From: Lineus longissimus
Lineage: Eukaryota; Nemertea; Pilidiophora; Heteronemertea; Lineidae
NCBI RefSeq assembly: GCF_910592395.1
Contig: NC_088316.1
Location: 11,532,001-11,596,000, forward strand
DNA: 64,000 bases
Reading direction: 5' to 3'
The position numbers and the translations under genes are program-made. Under the pieces are notes generated by a model that was given only the letters and a program-made list of their open reading frames with translations, did not search any database and was not told the DNA's origin. Of this stretch, positions 12,379-23,697 are shown piece by piece (within the stretch, counting starts at the first letter, position 1; each line of letters begins with the position of its first letter).

Positions 12379-12384
12379 AATAAA
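12379..12384 (+). terminator. Candidate polyadenylation signal of the bZIP gene
   Basis: AATAAA lies 50 nt after the TAA stop, followed by T/G-rich sequence. Longer 3' UTRs are possible, as more AATAAA-like sites occur further on. Confidence 0.5.
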
Positions 12385-12984
12385 CTTTGAATGACATTGA
12401 ATGATGTTGTATAATTGTTTAATTGCATGATGTGTGGCACCGTTTTTTTGTGGTGTCCAACTCTAAATCACACCTGGCAGGGAATAGATCATTGTTTTAG
12501 ATGTGCTTTTACCTTGTCAGGTAAAATTGTAGTAATGGAGTTGTCAAAAGATGATCTTTCTGACCTGTGGAATGTGTATGATAGTGTGTCTACAAGAAAA
12601 TGGATGATGGGGCGATTGTGAGAAAATCCTAACATTGATGTTTTTCACCATCTGGTTTTTTTGGAACTTGGGGAGCGAGTCTAAGGGTGGGGAGCAGGAG
12701 ATTTTTCACAATCAGGTGTTTTGAACTGGGATTTGGGGGAGAGGCTCAGGATGTAAGGATTGTTTGTTTTTAGTTGATTAATATCTGAACATTTAGTTTG
12801 TAGTTACAACCACGCTTAGACGTGGTGAGAAGTTTCAGTCATACATTCCTAAAGTTAAGTGTGCATGCATTTGCTAACACTGGGTCTTTGAGGTGTTAAT
12901 ATTCGTCACCTGTTTACCATGGTAGCAGCTGATTGGTGTCAAACAAATGTATCTAAACTTGTAAATGATACTAATTGATTATGC

Positions 12985-13068
12985 AAAATTGTTATTCAAG
13001 ATTCTAGAATAATGTCGAAATTTTGTAAAATTGTTATTCAAGATTCTAGAATAATGTCGAAATTTTGT
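12985..13068. repeat. Perfect 42-bp tandem duplication
   Basis: Two identical 42-bp copies (12985-13026 and 13027-13068), each containing CAAGATTCTAGAATAATGTC. Downstream of the bZIP gene. Confidence 0.9.
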
Positions 13069-13418
13069 ATGAAAAATGCCTTAGGCTTTGTTTTTGTCTC
13101 AGCAATCCTTCGTCGTGCAACAAAGGACCGCTTGGTATGAGAAAAAATGTATCCGCCATCTTGGTTCTCCATACTAAAAGCTTTATGAGCTTGACTTCAC
13201 ACAGGTTTTGATTTGACCTACTTTTCATGGTCACACAGGTCGAAGTTGATAATTTTGCAGTCAGGTGGTACATTTTTGTCATGAAACTGAATCTGGAAAT
13301 AGCCTGCTCATTATTCAACACCATCTTCATTTTGCCTCGGATTTTCTTGGGTATCGATTAGGCAGTGCTGGGATGCACCGTGATCTGGGAAGTCTCGCGA
13401 TACTGATGAGCTGATGAT

Positions 13419-13623
13419 GAAGGGGGACTACAGGCAGGAGCTAGAGGCTCAAAGTGTTGTCCTCCGGTTAATAAAATGCACAGTACCAGGATCTGGTTTT
13501 ATTTGATGCTGTGATGGATAGCCTGAAAAATTTTGATATACTGTAAGATTGGAGAGACCCCTATTGACGACTTTGTTAAGTTTCGTCTTGCCTACCTGGC
13601 TCCTGCCTATAGTCTCCTTTTAA
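13419..13623. mobile_element. AAGGGGGACTA-family MITE
   Basis: Left end AAGGGGGACTACAGGCAGGA; right end TCCTGCCTATAGTCTCCTTT. The internal block GGAGAGACCCCTATTG is shared with the copy at 50314-50567. Non-coding. Confidence 0.65.
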
Positions 13624-14262
13624 ATGTTAACTTGTGATTTTGGTTTAAAACTCGAACATGAATTAGAATTGGTGCTCGTGTCATCAATTTAAAAATCTGG
13701 CGCACCTTGAATGATTGAGTGCGTCTACCTGATAAGTGTTCAACCAGGCAATCAATTCTAATTGCCCAATTTTTATCAGTGCTGTTACATGAGCCATTGG
13801 GCTACAGAGGAATAATGGGCATTTAAAATTTATATATAGATAGAAGAAGAGTCGACGTAAATTGGTAATGATGCTCTTAAAATAGCTAAAATGATAAAAT
13901 TGATTTCAGGACAGCAATGAGATACAACCTGATACAAATGTGAATCCTATATTCATCATCATCATCATCTGGCGTGATTTATTTTTGTGATTTTGCCATT
14001 GTTGCATGGTACTGTAATGCGATCATTTTGTCACGATAATTGCCCTGCACTCGGTGTTGTCAATTATGTGGGAACGTTTTTGAAGTTGTCTAAAATCTAT
14101 ATTATTGTGTCGCCACAGTCATCTGTCACGATTTTGAAAACGTGGGTGAAAAAACCTCCTTTGTTTTATAGCGTTCTACGAGACTCAGGAATGGTATCGA
14201 TGACGTCTTCTTGCTCTCCTTTTCTTCGTTTTGAAGTGACTAACAGCATATCATGTGTAACC

Positions 14263-14565
14263 TAGTGTTCTCCACACCCTTTAAAAAGGGGACCGATTTC
14301 CGCCCTCCTTAAAAATGGCCGCCCGCTAAAGTAAAGAATTTTTAAAGGACCTCCTTATTCGTTTTATCCACCCTAATTTATATAGCGCAAACGGGCCTAA
14401 ATGCCTTTAAAATGCTTCTGAAGTCCTTGAAATCTTCAAAATAAGACCTTTTAACAAGGTAACAATGTAAAAACAATTTTCCTGGTGAGCGCGAAAACGG
14501 AAAAAAAGATTAGGCCTACCCCCCTACCCCCCCCCCTCCCAACTCGAAGGCTGTGGAGAACACTG
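14263..14565. mobile_element. CAGTGTTCTCCACA-family TIR element, copy 1
   Basis: Ends TAGTGTTCTCCACA and TGTGGAGAACACTG are mirror images, and the body is closely related to 58628-58932. GTAACC occurs on both flanks, possibly part of a target duplication. The CAGTG start resembles hAT elements. Confidence 0.7.
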
Positions 14566-16489
14566 GTAACCACATAAGGTTTGAGCTGATTGGTTGTCCA
14601 GCATAAATCAGCGGGACGCGCAGTTGAGGTTTTTTTTTATAAGTTAAAGGGCAACTTGGGTATGAGATCTGTTGTTTTTTCATTCGAAACTGGCTTCTAG
14701 GAGGATTTTGACTTCTCCAAACATGATAATTGAAAAATCATGGAACTTGAATTAACAATGCACAAGAACTGGGTGTGACAATAGGCCTGCCTAAAATTCG
14801 AATGCCATGCCCAAAACTGCCTCGCAATAGTGACAAATATCATTATTTAATAAATTATTATGGATCGGCATTGGTGTAATACTACCAGTGGCGCCGCATG
14901 GTGGCAAGCAGGGGTATTATCCTCCTGACCAGGTAAATCCCACGCCTAAGTAGTCCCTTTAATAGCTCAATTATGGTTGTTATATCTAGTACACTAGCTC
15001 ATTTTAAATGTACTCTAGTTCTGCATTTTACCCATTGTTGCACCGGTGTTGACCCTCAAAATTGGTTAGTTAAGTCCTTGTCTATCTGAGAATCATAATT
15101 TTAATTGTTTAATTGTTTCATTATGCCGTGATGTTAGTTCAAAATAAAGTAAGAGTAGGGAGAGTACATTGACCCCAGTTAACGATTTTTTTTTGAGCCT
15201 TGTGTACATGTAAGTAATGTCTTTGAAGTATTGTAATTTCTGTGATGGTACAACCTTACATTGGGTTATGATAAGGTTTTGAAATGGGGTGTTCAAATAT
15301 ACATTTAGTGATAGTTGTTTGAAGAGTATGCTCTCAGGTCTACTCAGGTTGGGTTGAATTGTTTATATTGTACATAGTAGCAAAAATATATAAGTGATCC
15401 TTATATATTTTTGATAGTAGTTTGTAAAGATGTAAATTTTATCTCTAAAGTGTTAGTGCATAGCATTTAAAGTTGTCCTAATTACAGTTTACCAGTGAGA
15501 CAACAGACATCTTGGCACCAAAAATGCGTCGCCCATGGTGGCGAAAATGACGTCATACCATGTAAACGTTATGGAGTCGCCGACAGTCTGGCATTTGCAA
15601 AACAAAAATTGCCTCTCCGCAACAGAGGTCACATGATATACAATCTTGTGACGCCACATGGCGGACATCGACCAGTGCGGTTATTTTGCGAGGAATGGCC
15701 GGCCGAACATGAAGTGTGCACAGTAGCCAAATGCAGCCTGTTTCTTGGTTGTTTTAGATGTTCATGTGATTACAGTTGTGAAAAGGGGTGTAGCACTAAT
15801 CTACCGACTCTTTGAGATGGCTGGATAAAAAATGGGGTTGCGCACCAAGTATTTTTACTCTTGAATTAAAGGATCACTTAGTTTGAATTTTAAAAATATG
15901 GCTATAGAAAACAGTTCGCACTGTATTAAAATACAGTACAGTACAGCCCTTTCTAATGGCTTTTATTGGATTTGTGCATAACTAAAATGAGTTTTTTGTA
16001 GAAAATGTTGATCTTGGAGCTCCAAAAGATTAGTGTTAAATATAAGTGTGATAGTGAACTCGACAATAGTCTCTCATGTTAGCTGTGGAGCAATAATGAT
16101 GTTGAAAATAAATGTTGCCCTTTACTTCAGTTGAGCACCTTCCTTGGAAAATTATAAAATCTATCTGTGATCTGTATGGATACTGCTATATAATGTAGTA
16201 AACGGTATGCAGTATTAACTGTACAGGGTGGATTCAATGTTTCATAGTTTAGATTTGTTAATCTACTAACTAGTGGTTGGATCAACCCTGTTGTATTGTG
16301 TTGCAAGTTTCATGAAAAAGAATATGAAACAGTTGGATTTTTTCCATTAAAAATATAAACAACATTCTTCAAGTTATGTTATTTCATTGTATTCATAGAA
16401 TTCAAACTCTTTGAAAGATTTTTGTTTGATTGTTTAAAATTATTGTCCTTGACCCAAACAAGCCAAAGACAGACCTGTGAAGTGTCAAA
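14566..16489. other. Spacer between the bZIP and FAS1 genes
   Basis: The two genes converge on this stretch. It is A/T-rich, with an open frame at 15495-15815 that has no recognisable domain. Probably 3' UTR and spacer. Confidence 0.4.
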
Positions 16490-19400
16490 TCAGTGTTCCC
16501 CCTGCTGCAGTGTTCCCCTCCAGTCCCAAAGAAGCGAGTCTATTTTATGCAAGACACCATCTGAACTTGTCAAGTCCCTCTCTAACATGTGGCCATAGAC
16601 ACCATGGCCATAGATGTCTGTCCCTGAAAAGAACAGTGGAACTCTTATCAATCAACTGCTGTAAAATCGGTAAGGAGACTAAGTATCGAGGGACATTGAA
16701 CTATGGAACAAAGGATGCTCGAATCCGCGTAATGCTCAGTGTAGGATTTTGTTCCTCCGGGTGTCCTGTGCATCCTGCTCTGGACCGCAACACAATTGTC
16801 TTGTCACTTTACTTTTGACCATGACTGTACGTACCTCCTGGGCCCTGAACGACCACCAGTTCACTTCCATCAAGAGCTGTCAAGTGCTTATTTTCATAAA
16901 ATGAGGCGGTGTAGATGGAAGTAATAATCACATGTCTCTCCATCACCTTTAAAAAGATGAAACACATCATGACAGTGTTTTATGAAATGCAAAAGATTAA
17001 AATGGAGCTTTTAATTTTTGCCCGGTTTAACAATAAATTGAGTCCCCCCCCAGAGAACTGGTCCTAACCTTTTGGGGATTCATAGATGGAGCAACCATGC
17101 CTTTGTTGAGACTAATGTATGACAGGAGTAAAAGTAATGTCCTTCTGACTCTTTTGTTTGCCTGGACTACTTATAACAGGAGGGTAAGTAGATTACTCCA
17201 CAAACTGATAAAAGAATACAGCGCACTTAATTCACCATCTTGCCGGGCCATTTGCGTTTAGGCCTGTGACATCTGCTCTTGACAGCAGTCATCTGCTGAG
17301 ACTGGGGATCCATGACAGTAGTACTTTATCTGCGACAGCACCCACCTTTTTTAACAACTTTGTGTCATTTACAAGGTGACCATACTCTTTTTCTGGAATT
17401 TCGGCAAATGCTTTATTTGTAGGTGCAAATACGGTATAGCTTCCGAGCGCATTTATCTCCGCCTCCGTGGTTGAATTCCACAGAAGATATTCAAAGATGC
17501 TGAAAAGAGACTGTGGATTAGGCTTATGATTTAAACGAATAGTTGCGATACATCTCTTGAGGGCAATCAAAAAGCTTTAATCAGAAAGGTATTACATATT
17601 TTGTGTTCTATCACAGATACACAGACTGCGCTACACAGTATCAGTAGACTCCCTGTGGGCTTATTATAAACCGCGAGATGAGAAATCGCGAGATGAGTAA
17701 TCATTATTTTCTGCCACAAGATTTTCTACTTCCCTGGACCATGACAGTCACCATTTGAAAAGCTGCTGTCCACTTCTCCATTCAATGATAGTAGGGCCGA
17801 AGACAATACAAAGGTTACATGCAACTGCATGTTCATCTTGACCACACAAAGGTTTTTGCAACTTATCAAGATATAAGTACCACGAGGTTCAGGATGCTGC
17901 ATGTATCACGTTTATTTTCACGTTAAGCCTGGCGGCACAAGTCACCAAACACATGATTGACCGATAACACAGGGCATGCACCTGGTGAACGTCTGCTAGT
18001 GGTCATCCCTAAAAATAGCGCGGGATAGTCTGACCATCGAAACTAGGCTATAAATTAGGTTAAATTCCATACATCGCACTGCGGAGTCTATTATAATGGG
18101 CCAATCAAAACAAGGATAGCTCCATACTACAGCCTCGGTCTCATGAATGTTCGCCTTTTCAGGTTCCATATTTGCAATACATCCTGTGGCGCATGGTACT
18201 CCCACCGAGGTAGGCATCTCGCGATTTCGCATTCCACATCTCGCGGTTTATAATAAGCCCTCCCTGTGCAGTTCATTTTGCCACCCTAATTAGGCCTGTC
18301 CAGTGCTTACTGACTGTAAATATCAGCGGTGTTTATTTTATGATACACGGAGAGGACTTGAAGTTTGGCGTTTCTAAACAAAACATTTCGTTGGGTGACA
18401 GTCTCACCTGAGGTCATCATCTATCTGAATGCGCTCCACAATGGTGATATTTGGGAAGGGGAACATCACATGGTCTATGACGTGGATGATACCATTTGAG
18501 GCAAGACGGTTTGTTTGTTTGATGGCAGCACCACTGGCAGTCATTACCTGGCAATGAACATAAGAACAACTGCCTTAAAGATGAACTGACATTTTCAACA
18601 TTTTGACTTCATTTTTTCCGGGTAATGACGTCAAACAGGGTGGCTTGCATGAATTACACGATTTTCACTGTGACATTTCTATTGTATTTATTTGTTTTTC
18701 GTGATTAAACGGCTGCCCCTTTCATATGCTTGGATATTATCTCTGCTTTGGAGAATGCCTGGAAGCCTGTTCTCTGGAAAACAAAGAACAAAGTCCCACC
18801 CTTGAATTTGTCATTGACTTCATTTTGAAAGAGTTATGATAAGGAAAAAAGGCAGTGCCTTTGACCAACAAGACAAGGACATGTACTGATACTTGCCTCA
18901 TTGTCATCATCGTTCCTGTAAGCATTGACCCGAACCTTATACCACTCAGTCCAGTCAAGCTCAATGAAGGTCTCATTGGCCAAACTCTTAAACAAGATGT
19001 CATTACCAAACACGTCAGATGACACTCTCTTCTCCACTGGAAGAAAAAGCCATTCAGATTGTTTCTGTAAGAGGTATCTAGAATAGAAAATACTTTATAC
19101 GTGCTTTCTTTTATACTTTCTTTCTTTCTATCTAGAATACAATGACTTCTATTCCTGGGAGTATTTCCCCCTTGTACACCATGGGCGTAGCTAGCTGGGA
19201 GTCACCAAAAATGTGTGTTTGACCATAATTTTGGAAGAAAAATTCGAATAGTGTCATATTGCCCCCCCCCCCCCACCACCACCACCACCACCACCACCAC
19301 CAAAAAGCTAGCTACGCCCCTGTTCACTGGTGCTGTAAGTCAATGTAAAGGGAAATTGCGCCTCCAGGAGAATTATAGTCCACCAACCACATCCACTTAC

Positions 19401-20813
19401 ACTGTGGATGCATTGGATTGGCCCCATCCACCCCCCCCCCCCCCCCCCCCCCCACCCCAATAAGTGATTAGGAAGACAAATGGACTGTCTAAGGAGTCGT
19501 TTATGATGGCTAGGACTTACAAAATAGGCCATGTCAAAAGATAGGGGACATAGACACCAATCGACTAATGACTCGACTGTTTTGATGAAATCTTGGTCAC
19601 CTAAAAAGAACTTGAAATACCAATCAGACACCTATAGATCACCTACTGATCACCAAGAAAGTGCGGCAATAAAGCTCACCCATGTGGTACAGCATCAACT
19701 GCCTACAGAAAGCATCATCACTCGATATCACATCCCGAAGTCTTGGGGGTAGCTTTGAAAACGCTGCCTCTGATGGGGCAAAGAGTGTATAATTGCCCTT
19801 CCCCGTCATCAGGTTGGTGAGGTTTCCTCTTGACAGGAGTTCGAGCAACTGGAAGAGACAAAGACAGGTTGTGCCATTCAGAGGAGAGATTGTGACATTG
19901 ACATTCTAAACCCACACATGACTTAATTCTGTTATAAGCTTAGGGGTTGGCCATATTATTTTGGAACTTGAAATCCGAAAGCAAGTAAAACTCTTTCACT
20001 GCCAATTTCAAGAGTGGAAGTCTGTTCTTTGTTTTCCAGAGAACAGCCTCCCATGTCGTAAATGGGCATTCAGTTCATTTTGACGGAGTTATAATTGCTT
20101 TAGGATTTCAGGCTCTTGTCAAAACAATTGAGCCTATGGTCAACCCCTGAGCATGTAACTTTGTTAAGTCATGGATGGTGCCTATGGTCCGGAGCCGTCT
20201 TTGACATGGTTGTCCCACAAAAGTGAGAGGACAGAAGACTGATGTGACTTTCATGAAATGGGAGACACATTTCTGTAACATGATAGTCCTCACATGGTAA
20301 GGTAGTGCCTCTGATTTTCAGCTACAACATTTGAGTTTTCCTAAAATGTGAAATGTATCTCGTATCCTTTTTCCCTCAATAGCAAGTACACCACTGAAGA
20401 TGATACAATTTTGACAGATTATTCCCAGAAACGACGACATCTGACCCTGGAATCTACATGTATAAAGTAAATGTCCTATGGAAGCTCTGGGCAGCTTGGG
20501 TGCTTGTTCCCCCAAAGCCCCCTTATCTAAATCAACTTACAGAATTAAGACCGAGTGATTTCGCTACCCCCATCAGGTTATTCATCTTCCAATTGAAATC
20601 CTGGTCGCGATGTATCCTCTTGAATCTCAGGGTCCCATCCCTATCTGGAGGTGACCGGAACAGTGCAGCTTTTAGAAGTGTCCATGGAAGAGAGCCGGAG
20701 TCACTTGACACTGTCCGAGATGCGTTGTCTGCAAGACAGACGTCAAGATGAAAAACAGGGAAAGTCACCATCACAAAGACGAAAGACAACATCACCACCT
20801 TATTTCTTGCCAT
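16490..20813 (-). CDS. Secreted protein with two fasciclin (FAS1) domains, seven exons
   Basis: Minus-strand exons, 5' to 3': 20541-20813, 19680-19848, 18897-19036, 18408-18547, 17346-17499, 16835-16946, 16490-16623. All phases agree and the spliced frame is 374 codons including TGA, about 373 aa. Residues 1-28 form a signal peptide (MARNKVVMLSFVFVMVTF, ending CLA). FAS1 domain 1 has YTLFAPSEAAFSKLP (H1 motif) and NGIIHVIDHVMFPF (H2 motif). Domain 2 has YTVFAPTNKAFAEIP and DLTSSDGVLHKIDSLL. Family knowledge: FAS1 proteins (TGFBI, periostin, fly midline fasciclin) mediate extracellular adhesion. No transmembrane segment or obvious GPI signal seen. The exon 3 donor is GCAAGT, so one intron is GC-AG. 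The ortholog is not recognised. Confidence 0.9.
17658..18259. mobile_element. 602-bp TIR element with 9-bp target duplication (Mutator-like)
   Basis: 23-bp perfect TIRs (outer end GGCTTATTATAAACCGCGAG) at 17658-17680 and 18237-18259, with a second mirrored ATCGCGAGATG block inside. Perfect 9-bp flanks CTCCCTGTG at 17649-17657 and 18260-18268. It lies in the intron between FAS1 exons 4 and 5. No transposase seen. Confidence 0.85.
19261..19302. repeat. Poly-C and (CCA)n microsatellite
   Basis: A C run followed by about nine CCA/ACC triplets, in a FAS1 intron. The short proline/threonine-rich open frames here are artefacts of the repeat. Confidence 0.9.
19429..19454. repeat. Poly-C tract
   Basis: A run of more than 20 C with one interruption, in a FAS1 intron. 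Confidence 0.9.
20541..20813 (-). CDS. FAS1 protein exon 1 with signal peptide
   Basis: 91 codons from ATG to donor GTAAGT, phase 0. A hydrophobic core follows a short basic start, then an Ala-Asp cleavage-like site. The remainder (FNWKMNNLMGVAKSLGLNS) leads into FAS1 domain 1. Confidence 0.85.
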
Positions 20814-20819
20814 TCTGTA

Positions 20820-21690
20820 GGCCTCTGCAAACCTGCAAAGTACTAATCCTTTGTATTGTTCAATATGTTGTGAAATTTGTTCCTCGTCTTTTAGCGTTGT
20901 CAGGGATTCGGTGAAAATGACCTATTCGTCCTGTGTCAGACACACTGGAGACGTCTCTTATGATGTTTTCAATGGGTGATCTGTCTGAAGATAAGAAACT
21001 GCTTTCCGAGAAATAACTCCAGATAAGAAGATTGTTGACCTCAATACAGCAGTGATACAGGTTGTTTCCTCAGCACTACTGGCTGTGGCATCTCACGATG
21101 TCCCGTGGTGGTGTGTCGTCCCAGGCTCTCCTCACAAATTCGTCAACATCTCATATACATGTATACTCCATCAGATTTCGATGTCTCAAATGGTCTGTGG
21201 GATATTTTGTGGTACGTCCTCTATTAAAATGCTCACAACTTGTCCTCATGAAGTCCTGGCAATTGGTGGCTTCCCCGTCTCCTCTGCTGTCCTGTCTTTG
21301 TCACATCTTAGAAGACAGAGGACTGTTACATTAGATTCCCCAGTAAATAGATGTCAGTAATCTGAGTGAACAAGTTCACTTTAACCATAATGTGTGCAGA
21401 AAATTGTGACAACGGTATCGAATGCATGTTATCAGGTGATATTGATCCCAAAAACGTATTGTGTACATGTACAAAAAAGCAGACGACAACAACACTGCAG
21501 TTATTTGCTTTGATTTGTGAATTGACGGGTTAACGTGACCTGGACCCTGAACTGAACTACATGACATAAGATGACTGTCACAAGATAGGATATTGTTCAC
21601 ATGCCTTGGCGATATGCCCAGGGTGATTTGTGATTGGTTGTGATTGGGACCGACGTCTAATGCCGTGATCTCTAGGGAGTCCCAGTTTTT
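20820..21690. other. Upstream of the FAS1 gene, no gene seen
   Basis: Contains the presumed FAS1 promoter (minus strand). A 144-codon open frame at 21376-21810 on the minus strand has no recognisable domain. Confidence 0.35.
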
Positions 21691-21695
21691 CAATT

Positions 21696-21877
21696 GACTA
21701 TTTCCTGGCAACCAGCTGAGAAAATCATGACCAGATATGAAAACTAGTACGGTATCACATATTATATGCATGATTTTCGTTAGTCTCTGCAAGTGATTTG
21801 ATTTATTCAATATTGACGCTGCACTGATAGTAACAGTGATATCCTGGCATTGACCAGCTGGTTGCCAGGAAATAGTC
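21696..21877. repeat. 23-bp perfect inverted repeat at the LINE 5' junction
   Basis: GACTATTTCCTGGCAACCAG plus CTG at 21696-21718 is the exact complement of 21855-21877, the first bases of the LINE. The arms are 136 bp apart. Confidence 0.85.
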
Positions 21878-22483
21878 TACTTCAGCACTAAGATCAACGA
21901 TGCTGAGGCCGATCCTAAGGCCCTGCAGAACATCTATAACTCTATTCTCAATCGTAACTCGGATAGAATACTGCCAACGTGCTCAGATGCTGAGGAACTT
22001 GCAAACAGGTTTGCAACCTTCTTTTCCGACAAGATTGAGAACATTCGATTGAATCTCCCTCGACAATCACAATCCACTGATATGCCAGATCGTCCGATCT
22101 CAAACATAGTGTCAACTATGTCATTGCTCAGGCCGGCTGAGGATAGTGAATTACGCAGAGTTATTGGACGCTCCCCCGCTAAATCGTGTCAATTGGACCC
22201 ATTGCCGACATGGATGCTTAAAGGTGCTACAGACGAACTTGTTCCATTTATCAAGGCGGTCGTTAATGCATCCCTTAACAGTGGTAGTGTCCCCAACGTG
22301 ATGAAGACAGCTCTGGTAACTCCGATCCTGAAAAAAGCATCACTTGACCCAGAAGTTCTCCAGAACTATAGACCGGTAAGCAATTTACCGTTCCTCTCGA
22401 AGGTTCTAGAGAGAGTGGTGGCCGCACGCCTCAACGACTATGGATCGTCATCAACTCCACGATGTTCTTCAGTCTGCATATAA
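21875..22483 (+). pseudogene. LINE ORF2 fragment, N-terminal RT part
   Basis: The frame opens with VYFSTKINDAEADPKALQN and runs to RLNDY, where the true continuation shifts frame. It covers the pre-RT region and RT blocks 0-2. Confidence 0.8.
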
Positions 22484-23472
22484 AGCAAACCATAGCACAG
22501 AAACAGCATTACTTCGTGTGCAAAATGACATTAGAGGTATGTTGGACAATGGCAGTGTCGGGATTCTTGTCCTCTTAGATCTATCGGCGGCTTTCGACAC
22601 GGTGGACCATGAGGTGCTACTAAAGAGAATGAGAGATGTTCTTGGGATCGACGAAAGTGCGCTCGCATGGTTCCGTTCATATCTAACAGGAAGAATCCAG
22701 TTTGTGAATGTTCAGGACAAACGGTCCACTCCTCATTCCCTCAAATACTGTGTACCTCAAGGATCCGTGCTAGGTCCGTTGTTGTTCTTGATTTACATCA
22801 CACCACTGGGGCATCTTATAAATGCTCATGACATGGATCGGCATGGTTATGCTGATGATAACCAACTGTATACCGCCATTCAGCTGTTTCGGAATGCAGC
22901 TGCTGTTCTGGACAAATGCGCAAAGCTTGAGGTATGTTTGCTAGCCATTCAGGATTGGTTAACCGCTAACTTTCTCAAGGGTAATCCATCAAAAACTGAA
23001 ATTGCTCTGTTCGGAACACTACAGCGCCTTCGCGCCCTTGGACTCGAGTCTCTCTCCATAGCTGGGATCAATGTTCATGTTGCGGATGGTCCCGTTCGGA
23101 ACCTCGGGGTCTTGTTTGACTCGTCACTGTCGATGGCTTCCCATGTTAGAGCTGTTGTCAGTTCTGCCAACTACCACCTCAGAAATGTGGCACTTGCTCG
23201 CCACCTCCTCACAAATGAAGCAACCAGGACACTGACTCAGGCCATGGTGTTATCACGACTGGACTATTGCAATAGTCTCCTACTAGGGGTATCCGAGGAA
23301 CTTGCCGACAAACTTCAAGTGGTCCAGAACAATGCAGCTCGTTTGATAACCCGTACACCACGTAGGAATCACATCAGCCCGGTTCTAGAAGATCTTCACT
23401 GGCTCCCCGTCCGTCCTTGCTTTCAGGAACACTCTAAAGACGGTCCTATTTCAGAAGTACTTTGCTCGCTAG
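22440..23472 (+). pseudogene. LINE ORF2 fragment, RT catalytic part
   Basis: Continues from MDRHQLHDVLQSAYKANHST through FDTVDH and YADD to RTPRRNHISPVLEDLHWLP. The next segment is missing by deletion, and the family-typical tail follows in another frame to TAG at 23470-23472. Confidence 0.8.
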
Positions 23473-23540
23473 GGGGCGCACTCGAACAGTTTAATTGCTG
23501 GATTTGAGCGCCTTACAAGTTTTTATTGTATTGTATTGTA

Positions 23541-23697
23541 CCACACTGGGGTGATCGAGGGCGAACCCTGCCCTTACAAGATTAGAGATAAGGTGACTTC
23601 GTGGCACACAGTAATGACATCCTGGCTAATAATATGTCGAATCCTAGACAAACCAAATATTTTTTACATGTCGACCAAGTATTGATGGCCTGAACGG
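23541..23697. repeat. Direct repeat, left copy
   Basis: Starts CCACACTGGGGTGATC and includes CGTGGCACACAGTAATGACA. It is repeated at 25981-26118. Its 5' continuation (21821-21855) was split off by the LINE insertion. It ends in a poly-G run at about 23696. Confidence 0.8.

Larger units (their letters stand above)
21856..23540 (+). mobile_element. 5'-truncated CR1/L2-like LINE
   Basis: A non-LTR reverse transcriptase with YRPVSNLPFLSKVLERVV, the catalytic block LLDLSAAFDTVDH, VPQGSVLGPLLFLIY and GYADDNQLY (the active-site YADD). It ends in (TTGTA)n, typical of this LINE group. Defects: it starts inside ORF2; a frameshift at about 22437-22442 splits the RT (apparently 2 nt lost); and coding sequence is deleted after HWLPVRP at about 23417, where the frame jumps to the usual C-terminus TLKTVLFQKYFAR and stop at 23472. 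The flanks rejoin into a repeat whose uninterrupted copy is at 25951-26118. Confidence 0.9.

Noticed and set aside
15495-15815. 106-codon open frame downstream of the bZIP gene
   Set aside because: Cys-containing but with no recognisable domain or flanking exons; more likely UTR or spacer.
21376-21810. 144-codon minus-strand frame beside the LINE
   Set aside because: Part of it is the mirror image of the LINE 5' end; no family motif.
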